Shown here in pieces: positions 1-5,764 of a DNA stretch of 15,152 nt (position 1 is the stretch's first letter; each line of letters starts with the position of its first letter). Position numbers and translations under genes: made by a program. The notes beneath the pieces are model-generated. The model was given only the letters and a program-made list of their open reading frames with translations. It was not told the origin of the DNA and did not search any database. Source of the DNA: Bdellovibrionales bacterium (GTDB taxonomy: Bacteria > Bdellovibrionota > Bdellovibrionia > Bdellovibrionales > UBA1609); the NCBI GenBank assembly GCA_028279085.1, contig JANQSX010000156.1, forward strand, positions 1 to 15,152. The letters are read 5' to 3'.

Positions 1-1
1 T

Positions 2-178
2 AATCAAAGCATTTTGGAAAACCCAAAAAGTGAGAACTTAGAATCTAAAGTCTCAAATACAGAACAAAAGTCAGAATTCTTTAATGAGGGTATTCACAAA
101 GAGGATTGGATAGAGGGGGAGGAAAATAACATCGCCCCCCGCCATAACCAAAAAATAGATAAGGATAACGAGCTATGA
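2..178 (+). CDS. C-terminal tail of an unknown protein (partial)
   Basis: An open frame enters from the left edge and ends in TGA at 176-178. That stop overlaps the ATG of the next gene (ATGA), as expected for a translationally coupled operon gene. The visible 58 residues are hydrophilic, rich in Asn, Glu, Lys and Ser, with no membrane segment or recognisable motif. In F-type transfer operons the gene before traE is traL, a small membrane protein. This polar tail does not show TraL features, and its identity cannot be decided without the upstream sequence. The coding call rests on the open frame and the overlapping stop/start. Confidence 0.55.
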   Translation, partial: NQSILENPKSENLESKVSNTEQKSEFFNEGIHKEDWIEGEENNIAPRHNQKIDKDNEL

Positions 179-714
179 AGTTTTTATGGCTGATTTATAA
201 ACAGGAAATGCTTTTTATTTACCTTATAATTGGCCTTTTCTTATGGGCATCAGTTACAAGTTATCTGGCCTTTCAAAATAAAACTCAGGTCATCCTCATT
301 GGAAAAATTGGAAGCTCCTATCAGCTGATAACGGATGAAGAAAAAGACCCCATAGAGACAGGAAATTTTATAAGGCACTTTCTGGCTCTCACCTTAAATT
401 TTAATGATGAGAGCTATAAAAGACATATCTCTTTAGCCGGCGATTTAATGACAGAAGGTTTATGGAACAAGAAAAAGCCTGAGTTTAAGGAAATGGCAGG
501 CTTTATAAAAAAGCACAAAGTCATCCAGTCATCAGAAGTTTTAAGCATTAAGAAAATAAAGAGAAGTCAGTATGAAATAACAATCAAAAACTATCTGTTT
601 AAAAAAGGTGTTTTAACAGAGAAGACAAAGCTCGTTTTACTTTCTTTGACTTCTAATCAAAGGAGTTTTGAGAACCCCTGGAGGTATAGTGTTTCAAGTG
701 TTGAAGTTAAGTGA
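175..714 (+). CDS. traE: TraE/VirB8-like type IV secretion protein
   Basis: A 179-residue protein with a short cytoplasmic start, one membrane segment (about residues 13-31, LFIYLIIGLFLWASVTSYLA) and a periplasmic remainder. This is the layout of TraE/VirB8 proteins, inner-membrane scaffolds of the conjugation channel whose periplasmic domain contacts the TraK and TraB homologues. Length is close to F TraE (about 190 aa). The segment NFIRHFLALTLNFNDES resembles the conserved start of the periplasmic domain in TraE. The start overlaps the previous stop. The downstream order traE-traK-traB matches F-type operons, which supports the assignment more than sequence similarity does. No catalytic residues are expected. 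The end overlaps the traK-like gene by 26 bp. Confidence 0.65.
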   Translation: MKFLWLIYKQEMLFIYLIIGLFLWASVTSYLAFQNKTQVILIGKIGSSYQLITDEEKDPIETGNFIRHFLALTLNFNDESYKRHISLAGDLMTEGLWNKKKPEFKEMAGFIKKHKVIQSSEVLSIKKIKRSQYEITIKNYLFKKGVLTEKTKLVLLSLTSNQRSFENPWRYSVSSVEVK

Positions 715-1186
715 ATTTATCCTTTTTGCTCTTTTATCTCTTTTGTTCATAGCAGAAGTAAAAGCGGAAAGTGTAAAATTTGTTTTTTCTCAGGAAAATA
801 AGCCTGAGACTATTTTTCTTTTTCCCGGACGAGTAAGCCTTTTAAGTCTTCCCTGTCCTATTACAAAAGCCCTTGTTGGATCTCCTAATGATATAAAGGC
901 AGAAATTGATAAGATAAGCAAGACAGAGGCTCATATTCTTTTAAAAAAATGGAGGTCTGAGCCTTCAAACCTTATTCTTAAATGTAAGGGCAAAGTATTT
1001 CTCTTTAGTCTCATCCCTGCCAAAAAGTCTCATTATGACTATGTCAAAGTCCTAAGCCATAAAGAAAGCTCACTTAAAATAAAATCCGCCCTCCCGAACA
1101 GCCCTTTGCCTTCTGCCCAGGGCTTGAGGGAGAAGGATTTCACAATTAGAAAAATCCTGGATTTCTCTTGGGGGGATAAAAAATGA
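689..1186 (+). CDS. traK: TraK-like secretin-domain protein of the conjugation channel
   Basis: A 165-residue exported protein. The open frame reaches back to a TTG at 668, but GTG at 689 is the better start: GGAGG lies at 680-684, four bases upstream, and translation then opens with a signal peptide (FILFALLSLLFIAEVKA, likely cleaved after VKA, about residue 26). GTG at 698 is an alternative. The mature part is beta-rich, with the PGRVSLLSLPCPITKALVG and LILKCKGKVFLFSLIPAKK stretches typical of TraK/VirB9-type proteins, which form the outer-membrane core with TraV and TraB. It is somewhat shorter than F TraK (about 240 aa), so a C-terminal part may be missing. It sits between traE and a traB-like gene, the F order, and shares an ATGA overlap with the latter. 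Confidence 0.6.
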   Translation: MFQVLKLSEFILFALLSLLFIAEVKAESVKFVFSQENKPETIFLFPGRVSLLSLPCPITKALVGSPNDIKAEIDKISKTEAHILLKKWRSEPSNLILKCKGKVFLFSLIPAKKSHYDYVKVLSHKESSLKIKSALPNSPLPSAQGLREKDFTIRKILDFSWGDKK

Positions 1187-1851
1187 AACTTACTCTTTTA
1201 CTTTTCTTACCACTTTTCTTCTTTCCTTATTCTGCTTTCAGTATAGAAGAGGAAGTCGTGTTTGAATTAAAAAGAGAGAAGACAAAAAAACAAAATTCAA
1301 CAAAAAAGAAAAAGACACTCCCTTTAAAATTTAAACGGCAGTCTTTTTCCTTTAGCAAAGAGTTTTTAATCTTTAATGAAAAACCAGCATCCTCTATAAA
1401 GAGAGGAACAGCTTTAAGGGTAAATATCCCTTATCCAGTTATCGCATCTTTCACAGAAGAGTTTCCGCTTTATGCCATTGTAACTTATCCCTTTCCTGCT
1501 GTTCTTTCAGGAAAAATTAAGGGAGTAAAAAACACCAACAAAGCTTTAGTTATCTTTGATGAGGTTATTTTAAATAATGAGACAACAGCCATTGAGAGCT
1601 TTCCTATTTTTCTTAATGGGGATTTAAGAGAATCAGTTTTAAAAGACATAGCACTAAACTTTTTTGAAAGTTTGCCTTCTGTTTTAGGTTTAGCTTTAAG
1701 GACACAAATTCCCCAAGCTGGAGTTCATTTTATCAATACAGATTTACAAAACAAAATGGGAAAGCTCTCTATTATAGAGACAGAAAAAAGACAAAGGCTT
1801 AGTTATTTGGAACTTAAAAACATAAAGCTTTTAAAAGTTGTTATCAAATAA
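1183..1851 (+). CDS. traB: Short TraB/VirB10-like channel protein
   Basis: A 222-residue protein starting at the ATGA overlap with traK. It opens with a clear signal peptide (MKLTLLLFLPLFFFPYSAFS), followed by a Lys-rich linker (about residues 30-46). The segment IKRGTALRVNIPYPVIASF, then the hydrophobic strand AIVTYPFPAVLSGKIKGV and a D/E-V-I-L-N strand, matches the pattern of the C-terminal beta-barrel of TraB/VirB10/TrbI (G-T-x-hydrophobic near the start, P-x-x-x-L-x-G-K/R in the middle). In the channel this domain reaches the outer membrane. Full TraB/TrbI proteins are about 400-475 aa, with a cytoplasmic N-terminus, a membrane anchor and a Pro-rich linker. Those parts are absent here and seem replaced by a cleavable signal. 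The function is inferred from the fold pattern and gene order. Confidence 0.5.
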   Translation: MKLTLLLFLPLFFFPYSAFSIEEEVVFELKREKTKKQNSTKKKKTLPLKFKRQSFSFSKEFLIFNEKPASSIKRGTALRVNIPYPVIASFTEEFPLYAIVTYPFPAVLSGKIKGVKNTNKALVIFDEVILNNETTAIESFPIFLNGDLRESVLKDIALNFFESLPSVLGLALRTQIPQAGVHFINTDLQNKMGKLSIIETEKRQRLSYLELKNIKLLKVVIK

Positions 1852-1860
1852 GGAGGAAAA

Positions 1861-2181
1861 ATGGAAAAGCACTGCACTATAAGAATTAAAGTTCCGGAAG
1901 AGGTTTTTAATCAGGTTCAAGAGGTTTCAAACACTTTAAAGAAAAGGGGCTGGAAGCAAAAAGACAATCAAAACATACAAGACTTATTGTTTTTATCTCT
2001 TTTAAAAGGATTAACCACTCAATTTAAAAATAAATTTATTGAAGACCATACTCCTGTTGATTTTCTTGTCCAGCAGGCTTTGAAAGAGCCTTCCATGAGA
2101 ATAAAGCTCAATCAATTTTTAAAATCCAGCAAAAAGAATAAGAAAAATATAGAGGGAATAAATGCAAGTAAAACTAAGTGA
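1861..2181 (+). CDS. Small unknown protein, possible ribbon-helix-helix
   Basis: A 106-residue basic, soluble protein. Its start is well defined by AAGGAGG five bases before ATG, and its end overlaps the next gene by 20 bp. I do not recognise the family. The N-terminus alternates hydrophobic and polar residues (CTIRIKVPEEVFNQVQEV) and looks like one beta strand followed by a helix. A second helix (QDLLFLSLLKGL) comes after a charged loop. This resembles the ribbon-helix-helix layout of relaxosome accessory proteins, and lying directly before a relaxase candidate would fit that role. The loop between the helices is longer than usual, so the call is tentative. The C-terminus is very Lys-rich. 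Confidence 0.6.
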   Translation: MEKHCTIRIKVPEEVFNQVQEVSNTLKKRGWKQKDNQNIQDLLFLSLLKGLTTQFKNKFIEDHTPVDFLVQQALKEPSMRIKLNQFLKSSKKNKKNIEGINASKTK

Positions 2182-2878
2182 AAGAGATAAAGCCATTATG
2201 AACTTTATCAGAAGACAGGATTTTTGTTTTTATAGAGATGTTGTGAACTTTTTCCCTTCCTACTCAACAGCTTCAAGAAGATTAAATGACCTTTCAAAAT
2301 ATGGATATGTAGTTATAGAGGATATTAGGTCAAGACACTTTAAAAACATTTTAGATAAAGAGAGCCTTTGTGTTATTGGAGAGAATAAAAAAATTGTTTA
2401 TTTAAAAAGAAGTCATTTAAGTAATTATGAATACCTAAAGCTCAGTAGAAACAAAATCAATCATCAGATTTTACTCTTTTCTCTTAAAGAAAGATTGCAA
2501 AGTATTTTAAAAACTCCTGCATTTTTTGAAAATGAAATAAGAGAAAGAAAAGGCACTTTGGAATCAGGAGGCCATGAGCCTTATCCTGATTTTTATTTTG
2601 AAGGAGAAGGTTTTAAATTAGCCGTAGAGCTTGAACTGAATATCAAATCTAAAAATCGTTATGATTTAAAGACTATTGATTATAGTAATTCCAGCTTTTC
2701 TCATGTTCTCTATGTCGTGGGGTTTTTAAAGAAAAAAGACAGGCTATTAGAATTTTTTGCTTATAAGGACGGGATTGGCATTGCCCACTATGCAGAACCA
2801 GAAAATGTTTTCTCTTACTCTCATGGAAAAACTTCCTTAATTGAATGGTTAAAAAAAGAGCGAGGAATGAATGAATAA
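2162..2878 (+). CDS. MOBC-class relaxase candidate (winged helix + PD-(D/E)xK-like domain)
   Basis: A 238-residue soluble protein with GAGGG five bases before its ATG. Residues 1-60 look like a winged helix-turn-helix (LSERDKAIMNFI, then TASRRLNDLSKYGYV). The second half carries a nuclease-like signature: H138-E-P-Y-P-D143, then E156-L-E158 and K162/K164-N-R-Y, a PD-(D/E)xK pattern also seen in Replic_Relax-type mobilization proteins. MOBC relaxases such as CloDF13 MobC (about 243 aa) lack the HUH fold and are reported to resemble restriction-endonuclease folds. They are encoded beside an atypical VirD4-like partner, MobB. Length, motif and neighbour all agree here. It would nick oriT and start strand transfer. 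The alternative is a transfer regulator or replication-relaxation protein. The stop overlaps the coupling protein start by 8 bp. Confidence 0.55.
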   Translation: MQVKLSERDKAIMNFIRRQDFCFYRDVVNFFPSYSTASRRLNDLSKYGYVVIEDIRSRHFKNILDKESLCVIGENKKIVYLKRSHLSNYEYLKLSRNKINHQILLFSLKERLQSILKTPAFFENEIRERKGTLESGGHEPYPDFYFEGEGFKLAVELELNIKSKNRYDLKTIDYSNSSFSHVLYVVGFLKKKDRLLEFFAYKDGIGIAHYAEPENVFSYSHGKTSLIEWLKKERGMNE

Positions 2879-4760
2879 AGAGAAGGATAAAACCTTAGAA
2901 GAATTTTTTGAAGAATTGCTTGTGGGTATATGGACTATCATTCAATTTTCCATAGCTCCCGTTAAGTCTAAATCCAATATAGGAAGCACATTTGAAAATC
3001 TTATCCGCTCCCTTGTGTTTTTTGGTCTTCTTGTGGGATGTCTTTGGATTTATTCATTTGCCCATGAAAAGCAAACTCTGTTCAATAATTGGAATATTTT
3101 TTATTTCTTTCTTGGTTCAGCTTTTCTTTTTGCTCTAAGGTGGCTCTTTTCAAGGAAAGACAGAAAAACAGATGTTAAAACTGAGAAAATTACTACAAAG
3201 AATTTAAGGTTTAAAAAACTTAACTTTAAAAAGCTTCTTCCTTTAATAGAGGATAAAAGTAAAACTCCTATTGGTATCTCTCTTATTTCCAAAGAACCTG
3301 TCTGCTTGGATTTAAAGTCAAGAAGTCAGCATCTTATTGTTTCAGGAGCTACAGGTCAGGGCAAGACAACTCTTCTTAAAACCCTTCTCAATCATTCTTT
3401 AAAACATAAGCATCCTATTATCATCATAGACCCTAAAGGGGAAAAAGAAGACATATCGGAAATGAAGGAAAGAGCCAAGCTTTATGATAGAGAAGACGAT
3501 TTTTATCTCTTCTCACTTTCTTTTCCTGAAAAGTCTGTCTCTTATAATCCTCTTGAGAATGGAACAAGTGAGCAGATTAAAGCCCGTTTGATAGACGGAT
3601 TGAGATTTGAGCATGAGTATTTTAAAGCTCAAGCTTCCTTATGGCTTGGAGCGGTTTTGTATGCTCTTGAGGTTTTAAATAAACCTATTACCTTTTCCAG
3701 CTTAAGAGAGCTTATTTCCAATAAAGAAAAACTTAGAGTTTTACAAAAAGAGATAAATAGACTGGAAAAACATGAACATAAAGAGAGATTAAAGTCAGGA
3801 CTTAACTCTGCCTTTCAGATAAAACATTCTGATTTAGCAGGGGTCTTTTCTCAAATATCCTCTATTGATTCGGCTGTTTTTACAGACACTATATCCCCTA
3901 AAGTAAATAGTAAAAAAACAAAACTTTCTCTCTCAGATGTCTTAGAGAAGAAACAGATTGCCTATTTTCAGATGAATGTAAATGGTTATGGGGATATTTC
4001 TCGCCGTATTGGTCGCATAATACTTCAAGACTTAAAGGTGCTTTCCAATCAAATACAGGCCGGTCAAAAGAACTTTGACTATAACTTTTGTGCCTGCTTC
4101 ATAGATGAGTTTGGTTCTTTTGCGACCCAGGATTTTGCAGATTTTTTGAAAATGGCAAGGTCTTCCAAGATAGGTATTCATCTCTTTTGTCAGGGCTTGG
4201 CCGACTTAAAGGCTGTTACTTCAGAGTTCAAAGAGCAGATTATAGGCAACACTTCCAGCAAGATTATCTTCCGCCAGGATGTTCCTGAAGACGCTGAAAC
4301 TTGGTCAGGGATAGCTGGAACTTTCTCTTCAAGAAAGAAAACTTATCAGATTACAGGCACAGAAACAGAGGAAGAGATGACCGGAATGGGAAGTCTTAGG
4401 GAAGTTAAGGAGATGCGAATAGAGTTTGATGTCTTTAAAAAACTCTCTGTTGGTCAAGCTGTTTTGATTGATAAGGCATATCATAGGGAGGACTTACTGA
4501 GGGTCTGGAGGACTAAAAGCTCTCTGTCAGAAAGGAGTAAGGAGGGTCGCTCAAGTCTTCTTAGGAGGCTCTTGTCGGTAGGTCAAGCCGTTCTCTCAGT
4601 GTGGAAAGTCCTCCCTCCTGTGTGGTCTAAGGATGAGTTTTTTGATGTGAAGGAAGCTGAGGAGGAGCAGGATAGGCTTCGTTCAGAATGGGAAAGGCAT
4701 AGGCTCTCGCTTGAGAAACCAGCTGATGAAGAATGGGAAAGGGAGGGTCTTCAGCTATGA
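2871..4760 (+). CDS. traD: VirD4/TraD-type coupling ATPase
   Basis: A 629-residue membrane ATPase that links the relaxosome to the secretion channel and pumps DNA. Two membrane segments lie near the N-terminus (about residues 46-63 and 75-93). Walker A is GATGQGKTT at 159-167 with K165. Walker B is FIDEFGSF around D412-E413. The following region (LFCQGLADLKAV, then IIGNTSSKIIFRQD) matches the RecA-like motor of VirD4/TraD proteins. AGG-type ribosome binding bases precede the ATG, which overlaps the previous stop by 8 bp. Size is near CloDF13 MobB (about 650) and smaller than F TraD (about 717). The last 90 residues are richer in G+C than the rest, carry a second copy of LSVGQAVL (525-532 and 568-575) and end in a charged Glu/Arg/Trp-rich tail, a usual place for relaxase recognition. 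Confidence 0.9.
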   Translation: MNKEKDKTLEEFFEELLVGIWTIIQFSIAPVKSKSNIGSTFENLIRSLVFFGLLVGCLWIYSFAHEKQTLFNNWNIFYFFLGSAFLFALRWLFSRKDRKTDVKTEKITTKNLRFKKLNFKKLLPLIEDKSKTPIGISLISKEPVCLDLKSRSQHLIVSGATGQGKTTLLKTLLNHSLKHKHPIIIIDPKGEKEDISEMKERAKLYDREDDFYLFSLSFPEKSVSYNPLENGTSEQIKARLIDGLRFEHEYFKAQASLWLGAVLYALEVLNKPITFSSLRELISNKEKLRVLQKEINRLEKHEHKERLKSGLNSAFQIKHSDLAGVFSQISSIDSAVFTDTISPKVNSKKTKLSLSDVLEKKQIAYFQMNVNGYGDISRRIGRIILQDLKVLSNQIQAGQKNFDYNFCACFIDEFGSFATQDFADFLKMARSSKIGIHLFCQGLADLKAVTSEFKEQIIGNTSSKIIFRQDVPEDAETWSGIAGTFSSRKKTYQITGTETEEEMTGMGSLREVKEMRIEFDVFKKLSVGQAVLIDKAYHREDLLRVWRTKSSLSERSKEGRSSLLRRLLSVGQAVLSVWKVLPPVWSKDEFFDVKEAEEEQDRLRSEWERHRLSLEKPADEEWEREGLQL

Positions 4761-4830
4761 AAGGTATGGTGAAAGTATGAAAATCAATCGCAAACACCAT
4801 CGCAAAGTAGCTATTTTGGAAACCACCACC

Positions 4831-4854
4831 AACCCCTTGAAAATAAAGGGTTTT
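4831..4854 (+). terminator. Weak Rho-independent terminator candidate after the transfer operon
   Basis: AACCCCTT and AAGGGTT can form a 7-bp stem with a small loop, followed by TTTT. It lies 70 bp after the coupling protein stop, where the transfer operon would end. The T-tract is short, so activity is uncertain. Confidence 0.3.
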
Positions 4855-4857
4855 ATA

Positions 4858-4923
4858 CTACCCCCATCCCTGACCACCCCCCCTCATCCTTCGGTTCGTG
4901 GAGGTGGTCAGGTATGTGGGTAG
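4858..4923 (+). other. Large inverted repeat, origin-of-transfer candidate
   Basis: Arms 4858-4878 and 4903-4923 are inverted copies of 21 bases with two mismatches, around a 24-base loop. The inner 10 bp (CCTGACCACC / GGTGGTCAGG) are perfect. The right arm with its flank reads AGGTGGTCAGG. The left arm on the - strand reads GGGTGGTCAGG. From memory the CloDF13 nic site is GGGTG/GTCGGG, which differs at one or two positions. No T-tract follows, so a terminator is unlikely. The site lies directly after the relaxase and coupling genes, a normal place for oriT. Confidence 0.45.
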
Positions 4924-5004
4924 TGTGTGTTGTGGTTGGGTTGGTGGTGGTGTGTAGGTGAGGGTCTGGGTTCTGGTTTGAAGGTAGGTGTGATTTTTTT
5001 GGGT
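4903..5004 (+). other. G/T-biased strand with G-quadruplex-like core
   Basis: Across 102 bases the + strand contains only three C residues (4909, 4966, 4973). At 4934-4950 five closely spaced G runs (GGTTGGGTTGGTGGTGG) could form a two-tetrad G-quadruplex in single-stranded DNA. No credible gene covers this strand, and it follows the oriT candidate. The likely role is recognition or folding of the transferred strand, but this is inference. Confidence 0.4.
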
Positions 5005-5051
5005 CGTAAAATTTTGGGAAAGCATCCCAAAATTTCACGACTAAAAAAATC
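4992..5051 (+). repeat. Long imperfect inverted repeat (hairpin)
   Basis: Left arm 4992-5018 and right arm 5026-5051 pair over about 26 bp with one substitution and one extra base. The inner GGGA/TCCC pairs leave a five-base loop, AAGCA. The outer ends are GATTTTTTT and AAAAAAATC. On either strand the arm itself supplies the T run, but the stem is long and no gene ends nearby, so it does not look like an ordinary terminator. It may be a second protein- or strand-recognition element of the transfer origin. Confidence 0.6.
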
Positions 5052-5076
5052 AAATAAATTTGGTTTGAAAAAAAAG

Positions 5077-5109
5077 TGTCTTGAGACATCAGTTACAGTT
5101 TTTTATTTT
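5077..5109 (+). promoter_or_regulatory. Promoter with overlapping palindromic operator candidate
   Basis: TTGAGA (5081-5086) and TATTTT (5104-5109) are separated by 17 bp, a plausible sigma-70 promoter for the leader ORF and the 63-aa gene. The -35 box is inside the palindrome TGTCT-TG-AGACA (5077-5088), so a repressor bound there would block the promoter. Confidence 0.4.
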
Positions 5110-5127
5110 TTGAAAGGAGGTTTGCCT

Positions 5128-5160
5128 ATGGATGATTTTTTCAACTTGAGTTCAGCATAA
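5128..5160 (+). CDS. Ten-residue leader peptide ORF
   Basis: ATG at 5128 is preceded by AAAGGAGG with seven bases between, a near-perfect ribosome binding site. It opens a ten-codon frame, MDDFFNLSSA, that ends in TAA. The next gene starts 31 bases later behind its own strong AAAGGAGG. The short length and strong site suggest a leader peptide that couples or tunes translation of the downstream gene, or a relic of a longer gene. No run of one amino acid's codons is present, so classical attenuation is not indicated. Confidence 0.4.
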   Translation: MDDFFNLSSA

Positions 5161-5191
5161 TCAAAAATACAAAACCATAAAGGAGGTTTTT

Positions 5192-5383
5192 ATGAACCAA
5201 ATGTTAGAAGTATTCAGTATTGATACTTACAAGGATAAAGACGGGAAAGAGCGGAAAGAATTTACTCGTTGTGGTGTCGCTTTTCCCCGAAAAAAAGAGG
5301 AAGGCTATGTTTTGAAAATTAAACTTCAAAACAGGGATGGTGATTATCTTCTTTCCAAAAAAAAGGAATGGAAGGAATCATAA
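5192..5383 (+). CDS. Small conserved-type protein of unknown function (63 aa)
   Basis: A 63-residue, charged, soluble protein. Its start is marked by AAAGGAGG six bases upstream of ATG. The pattern Y-K-D-K-D-G-K-E-x-K-E-F-T-R-C-G-V-A-F-P reminds me of short hypothetical proteins carried on proteobacterial plasmids and islands with a T-R-I-G-V-A-F-P core, but I know of no assigned function. A compact beta-rich fold is likely. It lies between the presumed transfer origin and the excisionase/integrase genes and has its own promoter and terminator, so it is probably expressed separately from them. A DNA-binding or regulatory role would fit the place but nothing in the sequence proves it. Confidence 0.7.
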   Translation: MNQMLEVFSIDTYKDKDGKERKEFTRCGVAFPRKKEEGYVLKIKLQNRDGDYLLSKKKEWKES

Positions 5384-5391
5384 AAAAAGGG

Positions 5392-5428
5392 ACGGCCTCT
5401 CTCATTGAGGGAGGCCGTTATCTTTTTT
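5392..5428 (+). terminator. Strong Rho-independent terminator before the excisionase gene
   Basis: ACGGCCTC and GAGGCCGT form an 8-bp GC-rich stem, extended by CTC/GAG around an ATT loop. TATC and six T residues (5423-5428) follow. It starts nine bases after the stop of the 63-aa gene. An A run before the stem could let it work on the - strand too. The T run ends 12 bases before the excisionase start. Confidence 0.85.
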
Positions 5429-5440
5429 GAGAGGATGAGT

Positions 5441-5764
5441 ATGGGTAAAAGAAAGGATGAAGAACAATTAGAATTGTTGAATTGCAGCGATGCTTTAAAG
5501 TTGTCTAAATTAAAAAAAAGGACTAAGATAAAAGCTGTTAGGGTCTTCAACTCTAAAGAGCGGAAGACTGAGTTCTTTGACAACCGAATAAATTTAATAA
5601 GTGTAGAGGAATTAGCGGTTATCATTGGGTTAGCTCCTCAGACTATCCGTAATTGGGTAGCTCTTGGAAAAATCCCTCATGTCAAAATTGGCAAGAAATG
5701 GTTTTTTCTTAAGGGGAGCGTGCAGGAGTGGTTAAACCAAAAGGAGGAACCACGATGGCGATAA
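5441..5764 (+). CDS. xis: Excisionase-like helix-turn-helix protein
   Basis: A 107-residue protein from ATG 5441, chosen because GAGG (5431-5434) lies six bases upstream. An ATG at 5435 is too close to that site. Residues 1-50 are basic and charged. The C-terminal part (NLISVEELAVIIGLAPQTIRNW, then GKIPHVKIGKKWFFLKGSVQEWL) is a typical MerR/excisionase-type winged helix (HTH_17): a helix pair for DNA binding followed by the wing and the R/K-x-x-x-F/W-x-x-x-x-V-x-x-W-L ending. Such proteins bend attachment-site DNA and bias the integrase towards excision, and some also act as regulators. It overlaps the integrase gene by 10 bp, which supports that role. A strong terminator directly precedes its ribosome binding site. 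Confidence 0.75.
   Translation: MGKRKDEEQLELLNCSDALKLSKLKKRTKIKAVRVFNSKERKTEFFDNRINLISVEELAVIIGLAPQTIRNWVALGKIPHVKIGKKWFFLKGSVQEWLNQKEEPRWR

Noticed and set aside
668..688. TTG start for the traK-like gene
   Set aside because: The AGGAG there is only two bases from the TTG, and the extra residues precede and spoil the signal peptide. GTG 689 with GGAGG fits better.
3101..3292. 63-aa reading frame on the - strand inside the coupling protein gene
   Set aside because: It lies opposite a well-supported ATPase gene, has no ribosome binding site and shows no motif.
4777..4923. Small + strand frame starting MKINRKHHRKVAIL after the coupling protein
   Set aside because: It has no convincing ribosome binding site and runs through the terminator candidate and the inverted repeat into low-complexity Pro/Gly codons. 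The DNA structure explains the region better.
4853..5160. Longer frames on both strands through the G/T-rich region
   Set aside because: Their residues simply reflect skewed bases (Gly/Val/Trp or His/Thr/Pro runs), and they cross both large hairpins.
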